Origin: UBA8337 sp965662725
GTDB taxonomy: Bacteria > Pseudomonadota > Alphaproteobacteria > RS24
Direction of reading: 5' to 3'
NCBI GenBank assembly: GCA_965662725.1
Contig: CBFIIT010000001.1
Location: 110,149 to 174,148, forward strand
Length of the DNA: 64,000 nt
Shown here one piece after another: positions 1 to 8,057 of the stretch. A program made the translations under genes and the position numbers. The notes under the pieces are model-generated. The model worked only from the letters and a program-made list of their open reading frames with translations, made no database searches and was not told where the DNA came from. Position 1 is the first letter of the stretch. Each line of letters begins with the position of its first letter.

Positions 1-358
1 AATCCGTATCCATAGAGTGCTGGCGGCCCGGTTTGTTCGAAATCTCGACGTTTAGATAGGGCCCTAATTGTTCGACAAAGGGCTGTAAGACCGAAATACA
101 CGGCACCCGCAGCGCATCGCATGTTTCATGTAATTTCTGTCGCAAACGATCATCCAAAATCGAATACATGACCGGGCCCGGGTTTTCTTTCAGCTCTTCC
201 AATACCCGTGCCAGCGCCTTTTGACCGCGCACCAGCCCATATATATGCTCGACCGGTTGCGCGTCGACAAATTGCGAACACACAGCGCGCGCCACCGCTT
301 GAATGGTCTCACCGGTACTGTCGGAGATTAAATGCAGATGAAAATATGTGACGCTCAA
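1..358 (-). CDS. DUF299 kinase/pyrophosphorylase (pyruvate,phosphate dikinase or PEP synthase regulator), 5' part only
   Basis: This is the N-terminal ~119 residues of a DUF299 protein; the gene runs off the left edge. Family members are bifunctional kinase/pyrophosphorylases that inactivate and reactivate PPDK or PEP synthase by threonine phosphorylation, in the cytoplasm. Translation from the minus strand gives HLISDSTGETI near residues 8-18, YSILDD in the middle and RQHSMD at the truncated end, all family signatures. The P-loop lies beyond the window. I chose TTG at 358 because no ATG or GTG follows the in-frame stop upstream and a GGAG lies about 7 nt before it. It diverges from hemE across an AT-rich gap. 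DUF299 next to hemE is the classic flank of the Caulobacter and Rickettsia origin region (RP001). Whether the target is PPDK or PEP synthase cannot be decided here. Confidence 0.85.
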   Translation of the reverse strand, partial: MSVTYFHLHLISDSTGETIQAVARAVCSQFVDAQPVEHIYGLVRGQKALARVLEELKENPGPVMYSILDDRLRQKLHETCDALRVPCISVLQPFVEQLGPYLNVEISNKPGRQHSMDTD

Positions 359-788
359 AGGGCGCTCCGATATGGCTCGGGTGACAGTTAATTATGTGAA
401 TAATGAGGATAAGTCGCACCGTGCGGCAAGCCAAGAAATTTTGTCCCCGCTGCCATTTTCTCATCCCGCGGTTTAAAGCGATTTATTAACTCGATAAAAC
501 CTCTCTGTGGAAACAGGGAAGAAAAAAATGTTGCCGTAATATGCCTATTAATCCCCCTTATTAACAAAATTCACATATCAAAAAATCGCTGGGTTTATTA
601 GCTTTTTGAAAAAAATAATAAGCTTTTGGGGAAAAATTCGCGCTATCCCCATAGTTCACCCTGCTTTATCACCAAAGGCGCAATTGGGGAGAAATCTGTG
701 CGAAACCAGTAATCAACAGAAATTGCCTGTGACAACAACAACAACATCCTTTTATTTAATTAATAAACAAAAAGAGGTAAGCACAAGC
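359..788. other. AT-rich intergenic region, candidate chromosomal origin (oriC)
   Basis: This 430-base gap between divergent DUF299 and hemE genes contains no convincing gene. It is clearly AT-rich compared with its neighbours, especially 520-640 and 730-780. On the minus strand it carries TTATCCTCA (404-412), 8 of 9 matches to the DnaA box TTATCCACA, and GTTTCCACA (506-514), 7 of 9. Two TTAA-N9-TTAA arrangements lie at 473-489 and 548-564. In Caulobacter the origin sits between hemE and RP001 (DUF299), and the parAB/parS cluster lies nearby, as it does here. The origin call is inference from position plus weak boxes. The hemE promoter must also lie here. Confidence 0.5.
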
Positions 789-1826
789 ATGGTTGAAAAC
801 AGCACCCAATCAAAAAAGCTTTTGGCAACTCTCGCAGGTGACCTAACCGGGGCCCCTCCGATTTGGCTGATGCGCCAAGCAGGGCGTTATTTACCCGAAT
901 ATCGAGCGACACGCGAACAAGCAGGTGGTTTTCTGGATTTATGTTATAACCCGCAACTGGCTGAAGAAGTCACGTTGCAACCAATCAGACGCTTCGGTTT
1001 TGACGCATCTATTTTATTTGCCGATATTTTGCTTATCCCCGAAGCTTTGGGACAAAAATTATGGTTTGAGACCGGTGAAGGGCCGCGATTGACGCCGATT
1101 GAAAATGGTGACGTGCTATCGCTCGATAATGCGCAAGCGCATTTAGCACCAATTTTTGAAACTGTGCGCCGTTTGTCGAACAGTCTGCCCGAACAAACAA
1201 CCCTTATCGGTTTTGCCGGCGCGCCATGGACAGTAGCCAGCTATATGGTTGCCGGTCGCGGGACGCCCGACCAGGCGCCGGCGCGTGATTTGGCGCAAAA
1301 AGACCCGGCTGCATTTCAATCGATTATCGATATTTTGATTAGTGCCAGTATTGATTATTTGGCAGCGCAAGTAGCAGCCGGAGCGGAGGTTCTACAAATT
1401 TTTGAGAGCTGGGCGGCATCACTTAAAGGCGACGCTTTTGAGCGCTGGTGTATTGCCCCGGTGGCGGCAATAATTAGCGGCTTACGCGCGCGCGGCATTG
1501 ATGTGCCAATTATCGCTTTTCCGCGTGCTGCTGATTATCATATGGGCGCTTATTGCACGCAAACCGCCTGCACGGCGCTGGGCTTGGATACGTCAGCCGA
1601 TTTGGATGCGATACGCGCCGAGGTCGGGCCTGATATGGTATTGCAAGGCAATCTCGATCCGCAAATATTGGTCGCCGGTGGTGCATCACTGGAGCAAGCG
1701 GTTCGGGATATTCTTGCGCGGACACAAAATACGCCGCATATTTTCAATCTCGGTCATGGCATTGTGCCGCAAACACCGCCGGAAAATGTCGGCCGATTAA
1801 TAGAGCTTATTCGCGAGACAGGCTGA
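789..1826 (+). CDS. hemE: Uroporphyrinogen decarboxylase
   Basis: Cytoplasmic enzyme that decarboxylates the four acetate side chains of uroporphyrinogen III to give coproporphyrinogen III in heme synthesis. From ATG 789 the protein is 345 residues, the normal family length. It has the N-terminal signature PIWLMRQAGRYLPEY (about residues 24-38), GFAGAPWT in the middle, ESWAAS, and NLGHG near the C-terminus. The reading frame stays open upstream to 606, but that extension is AT-rich, is not family-like and has no ribosome site. ATG 789 has AGAGGT about 12 nt upstream. The stop overlaps the hemJ start by one base (TGATG), so hemE and hemJ are translationally coupled. Confidence 0.97.
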   Translation: MVENSTQSKKLLATLAGDLTGAPPIWLMRQAGRYLPEYRATREQAGGFLDLCYNPQLAEEVTLQPIRRFGFDASILFADILLIPEALGQKLWFETGEGPRLTPIENGDVLSLDNAQAHLAPIFETVRRLSNSLPEQTTLIGFAGAPWTVASYMVAGRGTPDQAPARDLAQKDPAAFQSIIDILISASIDYLAAQVAAGAEVLQIFESWAASLKGDAFERWCIAPVAAIISGLRARGIDVPIIAFPRAADYHMGAYCTQTACTALGLDTSADLDAIRAEVGPDMVLQGNLDPQILVAGGASLEQAVRDILARTQNTPHIFNLGHGIVPQTPPENVGRLIELIRETG

Positions 1827-2272
1827 TGGATTTTTTAACCGATTATTATCGCTGGCTTTTGGCATTTCATATTATCGCCGTGATGTTTTGGATGGCCGGT
1901 ATGTATTATTTACCGCGGCTGTTTGTTTATCATGCGGAAGCGTTGGAAAATGGAACGGCGCATGAAATGTTTCCGATAATGCAGGAAAAATTACTGCGCA
2001 TTATTATGAACCCGGCGATGATTGCCGCTTGGATTTTCGGTCTGTCTTTGATTTTTGCTGCCGGGCATTGGCCGATCGGCGATATTTGGCTGGTCGGCAA
2101 ACTGGCTTGCGTGATTGCGCTGACCTTTTATCACGGGTTTTTGGCCAAAACGCGCAAAGATTTTTTAATCGGAACATTGCCGCGCCCATCAAAATTTTAT
2201 CGGATGATCAATGAAGTGCCGCCGGTTCTAACGGTCATCATCGTTATATTGGTTATTGTGCAACCATTTTAA
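1826..2272 (+). CDS. hemJ: Protoporphyrinogen IX oxidase HemJ
   Basis: Inner-membrane protein of 148 residues that oxidises protoporphyrinogen IX to protoporphyrin IX, the penultimate step of heme synthesis. HemJ is the form found in most Alphaproteobacteria instead of HemG or HemY. Four hydrophobic segments are visible. The N-terminal block HIIAVMFWMAGMYYLPRLFVYH carries the conserved first histidine and the WMAG-x-YYLPRLF signature (split here: HIIAVMF, then WMAGMYYLPRLFVYH). The C-terminal block has KFYRMINEVPP. Start overlaps the hemE stop. rho follows after 145 bases, a standard alphaproteobacterial order (hemE-hemJ-rho). Confidence 0.93.
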   Translation: MDFLTDYYRWLLAFHIIAVMFWMAGMYYLPRLFVYHAEALENGTAHEMFPIMQEKLLRIIMNPAMIAAWIFGLSLIFAAGHWPIGDIWLVGKLACVIALTFYHGFLAKTRKDFLIGTLPRPSKFYRMINEVPPVLTVIIVILVIVQPF

Positions 2273-2417
2273 AGTGCGCTTGAGAAAACCGGCTTGCTGC
2301 GCTATAGTCTAGTTTCCTACCGAGGGCCGCCAGCCGGCACTATTTGTTTTTCGTAAAAAATTGTTGCGGGCCCGGGTTTCGGGCGGCCGGCATTTTCTTA
2401 TTTTCGCGAGCGTGATT

Positions 2418-3683
2418 ATGGATCAAATCAAACTTGAAGAATTAAAGGCGAAATCGCCGACAGAGCTTTTGGCTTTTGCCGAAAAGCATGAAATTGAAAA
2501 TGCCTCGGCCATGCTGAAGCAAGACATGTTGTTCGCCATATTGAAAAAATTGGCGGAGGATAATGTTACCATTATCGGCGAGGGTGTGGTTGAAGTGCTG
2601 CAAGACGGCTTCGGTTTTTTGCGTTCGCCCGATGCCAATTATTTGCCCGGTCCTGATGATATTTATGTCAGCCCCAGTCAAATTCGCCGCTTTGCTTTGC
2701 GCACTGGCGATACGTTGGAAGGCGAAATTCGCAGCCCGAAAGAGGGCGAGCGTTATTTTGCCCTATTGAAAGTTAATAAGATTAATTTCGAAGATCCCGA
2801 AAAAGCGCGCCAAAAAGTACATTTCGATAATTTAACGCCGCTCTATCCCGATGAGGCGGTGCGCATGGAAATTGACGATCCGACCCGTAAGGATTTATCG
2901 ACCCGGGTGATTGATATTGTTGCCCCTTTAGGGAAAGGCCAGCGTGCTTTGATTGTCGCGCCGCCGCGGACCGGTAAAACCGTATTGATGCAAAATATTG
3001 CACAAGCCATATCGGCTAATCATCCTGAATGTTATCTGATTGTTTTATTGATTGATGAACGCCCTGAAGAGGTGACCGACATGCAACGCTCGGTCGATGG
3101 CGAGGTTGTATCTTCGACATTTGATGAGCCGGCGACACGGCATGTGCAAGTAGCTGAAATGGTGATTGAAAAGGCCAAGCGTCTGGTCGAGCATGGCCGC
3201 GATGTAGTGATTTTATTGGACAGCATTACCCGCTTGGGGCGCGCTTATAATACGGTTGTGCCAAGCTCCGGCAAAGTGTTGACCGGTGGTGTTGATGCCA
3301 ATGCGCTGCAGCGGCCGAAGCGGTTTTTCGGTGCGGCGCGTAATATTGAAGAGGGCGGCTCGCTGACAATTATTTCAACCGCTTTGATCGAAACCGGCTC
3401 GCGCATGGATGAGGTTATCTTTGAAGAGTTTAAAGGTACCGGTAATTCTGAAATCGTACTTGACCGGAAAATTTCCGATAAGCGCGTGTTCCCGGCGATT
3501 GATATTATGAAGTCCGGCACGCGCAAAGAAGAACTGCTGATAGAGCCGACCGCTTTGGCAAAAATCTATGTCTTGCGGCGCATTTTAAACCCTATGGGGG
3601 CGGTGGATGCGGCCGAGTTCCTTATCGATAAGTTGAAGAATACCAAAGGCAATGATGAGTTTTTCGACTCGATGAACACGTAA
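2418..3683 (+). CDS. rho: Transcription termination factor Rho
   Basis: Hexameric RNA-dependent ATPase/helicase that ends transcription at Rho-dependent sites. ATG 2418 gives 421 residues (E. coli 419). Order: an N-terminal helical domain (residues 1-45), a cold-shock-like RNA-binding domain with DGFGFLRSPDANYLPGPDDIYVS-type sequence (about 60-85, FGFLRSP is the RNP1-like strand), then the ATPase core with Walker A PPRTGKT (about 180), Walker B VILLDSITRLGRAYN and the R-loop/Q-loop region GGVDANALQRPKRFFGAARN. An in-frame upstream start at 2361 would add 19 residues not typical of Rho. The 145-base leader (2273-2417) is available for autoregulation; I see no small gene in it. Confidence 0.97.
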   Translation: MDQIKLEELKAKSPTELLAFAEKHEIENASAMLKQDMLFAILKKLAEDNVTIIGEGVVEVLQDGFGFLRSPDANYLPGPDDIYVSPSQIRRFALRTGDTLEGEIRSPKEGERYFALLKVNKINFEDPEKARQKVHFDNLTPLYPDEAVRMEIDDPTRKDLSTRVIDIVAPLGKGQRALIVAPPRTGKTVLMQNIAQAISANHPECYLIVLLIDERPEEVTDMQRSVDGEVVSSTFDEPATRHVQVAEMVIEKAKRLVEHGRDVVILLDSITRLGRAYNTVVPSSGKVLTGGVDANALQRPKRFFGAARNIEEGGSLTIISTALIETGSRMDEVIFEEFKGTGNSEIVLDRKISDKRVFPAIDIMKSGTRKEELLIEPTALAKIYVLRRILNPMGAVDAAEFLIDKLKNTKGNDEFFDSMNT

Positions 3684-3703
3684 AACAAGCAATTGCCAAA
3701 AGC

Positions 3704-4393
3704 TTAACCGAGTGCTTTTGCAAACATTTCCAAGCTTCGCCCATGCGCCAATTCAGTCGCGGCCGCATCATAATGCATACCATTATGACGGGCGAAAGCA
3801 TGGTCTTGACCCTGATAAATATGCACTTGCGCTTTTGTGTGTGCCCGCAAAGCCGTGGCAATGGCAGTTTGCGCGTCTTGCGGCACAAACTCATCTTCTG
3901 CCGCAATATGAATAAGTGTTGGCGCGGTAATATTATCGGCCTCGCCCAATAAATCTTGAATGCCGACCCCGTAATAAGAGGCATGTGCGTCACCATTGGT
4001 GCGACAGGCGGCGAGATAAACCATACGGCCGCCAAGACAAAATCCGATTGTCCCGACTTTGGCACACCCTTGCGCGCGGAGATAATCGATTGCTGCTTGA
4101 ATATCATGAACCCCTTCATCGCCATCATATCCATTCATCAGCGCAAAGGCTTTTTGCCATTCTTCTTCCGAACCATCGCTCAGAGAGACATTGCGCTCTT
4201 GTCGCCAAAATAAATCCGGTGCCAGCGCCAAATAGCCTTCTTCGGCCAACCAATCGGCGGTTGCTTTAATGTCGCCATTGACGCCGAAAATTTCTTGAAT
4301 GACGATTATCCCGGCTTTCGGCGCAGTGCTCGGCCGCGCCAAATAGCCGTCAAAATGTTCATCGCCGATATTTATTTTTACTGTTTCACCCAT
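3704..4393 (-). CDS. Dienelactone hydrolase family protein
   Basis: Cytoplasmic alpha/beta hydrolase of 229 residues related to carboxymethylenebutenolidase. The triad typical of this family is complete: the cysteine nucleophile in GFCLGG (Cys119), Asp167 in AAEDEFVP and His198 in GQDHAFAR. The family's conserved glutamate appears as Glu34 in QEIFG. Substrate is not predictable; many genomes carry such genes outside any aromatic degradation pathway, and no such pathway surrounds this one. It is convergent with rho (20 bases between the stops) and lies downstream of the DUF255 gene on the same strand (17 bases), so it may be cotranscribed with it. Confidence 0.88.
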   Translation of the reverse strand: MGETVKINIGDEHFDGYLARPSTAPKAGIIVIQEIFGVNGDIKATADWLAEEGYLALAPDLFWRQERNVSLSDGSEEEWQKAFALMNGYDGDEGVHDIQAAIDYLRAQGCAKVGTIGFCLGGRMVYLAACRTNGDAHASYYGVGIQDLLGEADNITAPTLIHIAAEDEFVPQDAQTAIATALRAHTKAQVHIYQGQDHAFARHNGMHYDAAATELAHGRSLEMFAKALG

Positions 4394-4410
4394 TATCCGC
4401 TCCCGTCACA

Positions 4411-6504
4411 TTAATCGTGTATCGCTTCATTCATGTCAGTCTGTCTTTCCACCACCAGCGCGTCAAGCGCCGCGTTCAGCTCTGCAACGTCCGTCAGGGG
4501 CGGGCGGCAGCTTTGCCCGGGGCAGATATAAACGGCGGCTTGACCCTTTATAAGCGCCTTGCCATGCGCCGGATGCGAAGGCGGCAAGGCGCTGTCAGGC
4601 GGCAAGCGCAAAACATGTCGTGAAATTATCGGATGCGCCAAGGCGGCGCGCTCCAATGATAAGGCGGCCGCATCATCACCGATAATTATGATCGAAAGCG
4701 GATGGCATTGCGATAAATGCGCCGATAAGAGGGCGGTCATGGACGGATAATTTTGTGCCAAATGGCCGGCTAAAGCATTAAACCCATCGGCCGCCCGTGC
4801 CAGCCATAGAGGCTCGCCGGTAATCACGCCAAGCGCTTGAAACAAGGACAGGGCGACGGCATTGGCAGAGGGTTGTGCATTGTCTTGCACCGGTCGATTA
4901 TTGACCAGCAGGTTTTCTTGGGCCTGCCGATTGCTGAGATAGCCGCCGCGCGTCTCGTCATGAAATCGCTGGTGTAAAAGCTGCGCATAGTGAAGCGCAT
5001 CATCGAGATAGGCTTGCCGGGCTGTCGCCTCATAAAGCGCCACGGCAGCGATGCCGAAAAACCCGTAATCTATCGATAGCGATATTGGCAGAACAGTGCC
5101 GTCGCGCGCGGCATGGCGCATATGAAGCTCGCCGTCACTTGTTTCATCGCTAAGGGCTGTCTGGGCTGCTGCATAGGCGGTTTCGGCCATGCCCAGCCAG
5201 TCATCGCGTGCGAATTGCCGCGCCGCGCCGGCCAGCGCGGAAATCATCATGGCGTTCCAATCGGCCAGTATTTTATCATCGCGGCCGGGCGCAATGCGTT
5301 GATTGCGAAGCGCCAATAATTGAGCGCGCGCGGGTTTTTGTTGGTCTTGTGGCGCATCCCCTTGCGCCAGTAAGTTTGGAATATTACGGCCCTCGAAATT
5401 GCCTGTTTCGGTAATGTCATATAGGGCACAAAAGCTTGCCGCCTCGGCGCCCAAAGCGGCATTAATTTCACTTTTATCCCAAAGGTAAAATTTGCCCTCT
5501 TCGCCTTCCGTATCGGCATCAAGGCTGGCTGCGAAACAGCCATTATCAACCAGCATTTCGCGGGCCAGCCAGTCAATGGTTTCTTCAATGCGGGACTTAA
5601 ATAAGGGCTCGCTACTGTCGCGATAAAGCGAGGTCAAAAGCTCAACCAGCAACGCATTGTCATAAAGCATTTTTTCAAAATGCGGCACCAGCCAATCGGC
5701 ATCGACACTATAGCGCGCAAAGCCACCACCAATATGATCATATATGCCGCCTTGGCAGATTTTGCGCGCACTGATCAGCACCGCTTCTTTAATCGCCGCA
5801 TCGCCGGATAATTGTGCTTGCTGCCAGATGAATTGATAAAGAAACGGTTGTGGAAATTTCGGCGCACCGGCCAAGCCGCCTTTTTCCAAATCTATATGCT
5901 CGGACAGGGTTTTGGCGGCGCGCGCCGGTAGGTCGGCCGGCATGGCCCCGCGCGCATCGGCTTTTGCTTTGGCGGTTAAGGATTGCGTCAGCGCTTTTGT
6001 ATTGGCGGCAATCTTATCGGGTGTTTCATGCCAGACGCGGGAAATCTCGTTTAGAATTTGGATAAAACCCGGTCGCCCATATTGCGGTGTTTTTGGAAAA
6101 TATGTGCCGCCCCAAAACGGTGCGCCGTCAGCGTCCAGACATATGGTCAACGGCCAGCCGCCCTGTTCGCCCATCATCGCCAAGGCGCTCATATATATCT
6201 CATCCAAATCGGGGCGCTCTTCGCGGTCCAGCTTGATGCAAACAAAATGCGCATTCATCAAAGCGGCGACCTCCGCATCTTCAAAACTTTCATGTGCCAT
6301 CACATGACACCAGTGACACGCCGCATAACCGATCGATAAAAGAACCGGCATATTGCGCCGCCGCGCCTCGTCAAACACGGCCGCTTCCCATGGCTGCCAA
6401 TGCACCGGATTATCTTTGTGTTGCAGTAAATACGGGCTGGTCGCCGCGCCGAGGCGATTGCGGGAAAAAAGCGCGGTTTGGTCGGGATTGCGTTTATCGG
6501 TCAT
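4411..6504 (-). CDS. Thioredoxin-domain protein of the YyaL/DUF255 (SPATA20) family
   Basis: Large protein of about 697 residues. The N-terminal DUF255 domain is thioredoxin-like and opens with the family signature SPYLLQHKDNPVHWQPW (about residues 23-39). It contains ACHWCHVMAHESF, with Cys63 and Cys66 forming the CxxC. The rest is an alpha/alpha-barrel like N-acylglucosamine epimerases and glycosyl hydrolases (for example GGGFARYSVDADWLVPHFEKML). The molecular function is not established for the family. I chose ATG 6504, just before MTDKRNPDQTAL. An in-frame ATG at 6543 would add 13 residues; neither has a good ribosome site. It diverges from mnmE. Confidence 0.85.
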   Translation of the reverse strand: MTDKRNPDQTALFSRNRLGAATSPYLLQHKDNPVHWQPWEAAVFDEARRRNMPVLLSIGYAACHWCHVMAHESFEDAEVAALMNAHFVCIKLDREERPDLDEIYMSALAMMGEQGGWPLTICLDADGAPFWGGTYFPKTPQYGRPGFIQILNEISRVWHETPDKIAANTKALTQSLTAKAKADARGAMPADLPARAAKTLSEHIDLEKGGLAGAPKFPQPFLYQFIWQQAQLSGDAAIKEAVLISARKICQGGIYDHIGGGFARYSVDADWLVPHFEKMLYDNALLVELLTSLYRDSSEPLFKSRIEETIDWLAREMLVDNGCFAASLDADTEGEEGKFYLWDKSEINAALGAEAASFCALYDITETGNFEGRNIPNLLAQGDAPQDQQKPARAQLLALRNQRIAPGRDDKILADWNAMMISALAGAARQFARDDWLGMAETAYAAAQTALSDETSDGELHMRHAARDGTVLPISLSIDYGFFGIAAVALYEATARQAYLDDALHYAQLLHQRFHDETRGGYLSNRQAQENLLVNNRPVQDNAQPSANAVALSLFQALGVITGEPLWLARAADGFNALAGHLAQNYPSMTALLSAHLSQCHPLSIIIIGDDAAALSLERAALAHPIISRHVLRLPPDSALPPSHPAHGKALIKGQAAVYICPGQSCRPPLTDVAELNAALDALVVERQTDMNEAIHD

Positions 6505-6594
6505 CTCAGGCAGTTTAGCCGCAATTCGAAACTGTCTCAGCATAAAGATGACAATCGAGCCTTTTTAAATGAGTGAGATAATTGAGCGAGAGAG

Positions 6595-7920
6595 ATGCAG
6601 CAGGCTGAAACGATTTTTGCTCTATCGACGGCGCCGGTGCGCGCCGCTTTGGCGGTTATTCGATTGACCGGCCCGAAGGCCGTTGCGGCGCTGGAGGCGT
6701 TGACTGAAAAACCGTTACCGCCAATTCGCCAAGCGGCTTTGCGGGCGATTATCCATCCGATAGAGGGGCATTTATTGGATGAAGGCTTGGTGCTGCGGTT
6801 TGCGGCACCACATAGTTTTACCGGTGAGGATATGGTGGAGCTGCATCTGCATGGCGGTTTGGCGGTAACGCAATCGGTTTTGGCAGCTTTGGCGGCTTTG
6901 GATTACCTGTCGGCGGCGGAAGGCGGCGACTTTACGCGCCGTGCGGTATTGAACGGCAAAATGGATTTAACAGCAGCCGAAGCGATTGCCGATTTAATCG
7001 ATGCTGAGGGTGTGGCGCAACAAGCGCAAGCATTGGGACAATTGCGCGGCGGATTGCGCGACAAGGTGAGCGATTGGCGTGACCGATTGAAAACCGTTTT
7101 GGCGCATTTGGAAGCCGATCTGGAATTTGCCGATGAAGACTTGCCGGGCGGCTTGGGGCAAAGCGCTTTGGCAGAATTGCCTGCGCTAAGCGCTGAAATT
7201 GATGCAATGTTGGCCGACAGGCGCGGCTTGACCTTGCGCGATGGGTTGCAAATTGCGCTGGTGGGCCCGCCAAACGCCGGAAAATCGAGTATTCTCAATA
7301 GGTTAGCGGGGCGCGAGGCGGCTATTGTTTCGGCTCGCGCCGGCACCACACGCGATATTATCGAGGTGGCGATGAGCTTGGATGGGGTGCCGGTGACATT
7401 GGTCGACACGGCCGGTTTGCGCGATGCCGGTGATGATATTGAGCGCGAAGGCGTGCGCCGGGCCGTGGCGGTGGCGGCGCAGGCCTCTTTAAGCCTGTTT
7501 GTCAGTGCAGCGGATGCGACGGCGGAAACCGTCGGGATAAAAGGCGATGGTGCGGATATTTTGGCCAATGCTGATTTACATATTGCCAATAAGGCCGATT
7601 TAGGCCAACCGTCGGGTGATTTCGATATAGCCTTTTCGGCCAAAGACGGCACCGGAGAAGAGGCGCTATTAGCCGCATTACAAAGGCTGGTCGGCGAAAA
7701 GGCCGCCATGGGCGAGGGCGCGGCCATGACCCGCTTGCGGCATTTTGAGATTATGCGCGAGACGGCTGATTATCTGCAGCGCGCCCAAGATGCAGCGGCT
7801 CTGGAGCTGGCGGCCGAAGATTTGCGCTTGGCGCAGCGCGCCCTCGGACGAATGACCGGCGCCGTCGATGTTGAACAATTATTGGATGTGGTGTTCAGTG
7901 ATTTTTGTATCGGTAAGTAA
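6595..7920 (+). CDS. mnmE: tRNA modification GTPase MnmE
   Basis: With MnmG it makes the cmnm5/nm5 modification of wobble U34 in certain tRNAs. The 441-residue protein has the N-terminal folate-binding domain (FTGEDMVELHLHGG, about 76-89), a helical domain, and an inserted G domain with P-loop GPPNAGKSS (about 224-232), TTRD (251-254) and DTAG (271-274). It ends in the invariant FCIGK, whose cysteine is family-typical. Start ATG 6595 follows GAGAGAG. mnmG follows with 137 bases between them, and that gap contains a parS site. mnmE-mnmG-rsmG-parA-parB is a widespread origin-proximal order. Confidence 0.96.
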   Translation: MQQAETIFALSTAPVRAALAVIRLTGPKAVAALEALTEKPLPPIRQAALRAIIHPIEGHLLDEGLVLRFAAPHSFTGEDMVELHLHGGLAVTQSVLAALAALDYLSAAEGGDFTRRAVLNGKMDLTAAEAIADLIDAEGVAQQAQALGQLRGGLRDKVSDWRDRLKTVLAHLEADLEFADEDLPGGLGQSALAELPALSAEIDAMLADRRGLTLRDGLQIALVGPPNAGKSSILNRLAGREAAIVSARAGTTRDIIEVAMSLDGVPVTLVDTAGLRDAGDDIEREGVRRAVAVAAQASLSLFVSAADATAETVGIKGDGADILANADLHIANKADLGQPSGDFDIAFSAKDGTGEEALLAALQRLVGEKAAMGEGAAMTRLRHFEIMRETADYLQRAQDAAALELAAEDLRLAQRALGRMTGAVDVEQLLDVVFSDFCIGK

Positions 7921-7938
7921 ACCCGCCGACAAAACAGA

Positions 7939-7954
7939 TGTTTCACGTGAAACA
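7939..7954. other. parS: parS centromere-like site 1
   Basis: Perfect 16-bp palindrome TGTTTCACGTGAAACA, identical to the consensus ParB loading site, located in the mnmE-mnmG gap. ParB encoded at 11.5 kb is the expected ligand. A second copy lies 2.09 kb downstream. Confidence 0.95.
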
Positions 7955-8057
7955 ATTTGTCATCACCGGACGCGCAGTTGCTGCTTGCCGCTGGCCCCTA
8001 AGCTGCGCTAATAGGCATAGCAGGCGGCGCGCAATCGGCCGCAATGAAAGAGACCAA

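Noticed and set aside
473..564. TTAA-N9-TTAA pairs as CtrA boxes
   Set aside because: CtrA needs TTAA-N7-TTAA. The repeated spacing is noted in the origin finding, but the sites are not called as CtrA sites.
606..788. N-terminal extension of hemE by 61 codons
   Set aside because: The frame is open but AT-rich, unlike UroD, has no ribosome site, and overlaps the candidate origin. ATG 789 gives the normal protein length.
6903..7727. Long open frame (274 codons) on the minus strand inside mnmE
   Set aside because: Antisense shadow of a well-matched mnmE gene. Its translation is Ser/Ala/Pro-rich with no family resemblance, as expected from reverse reading of GC-rich codons.
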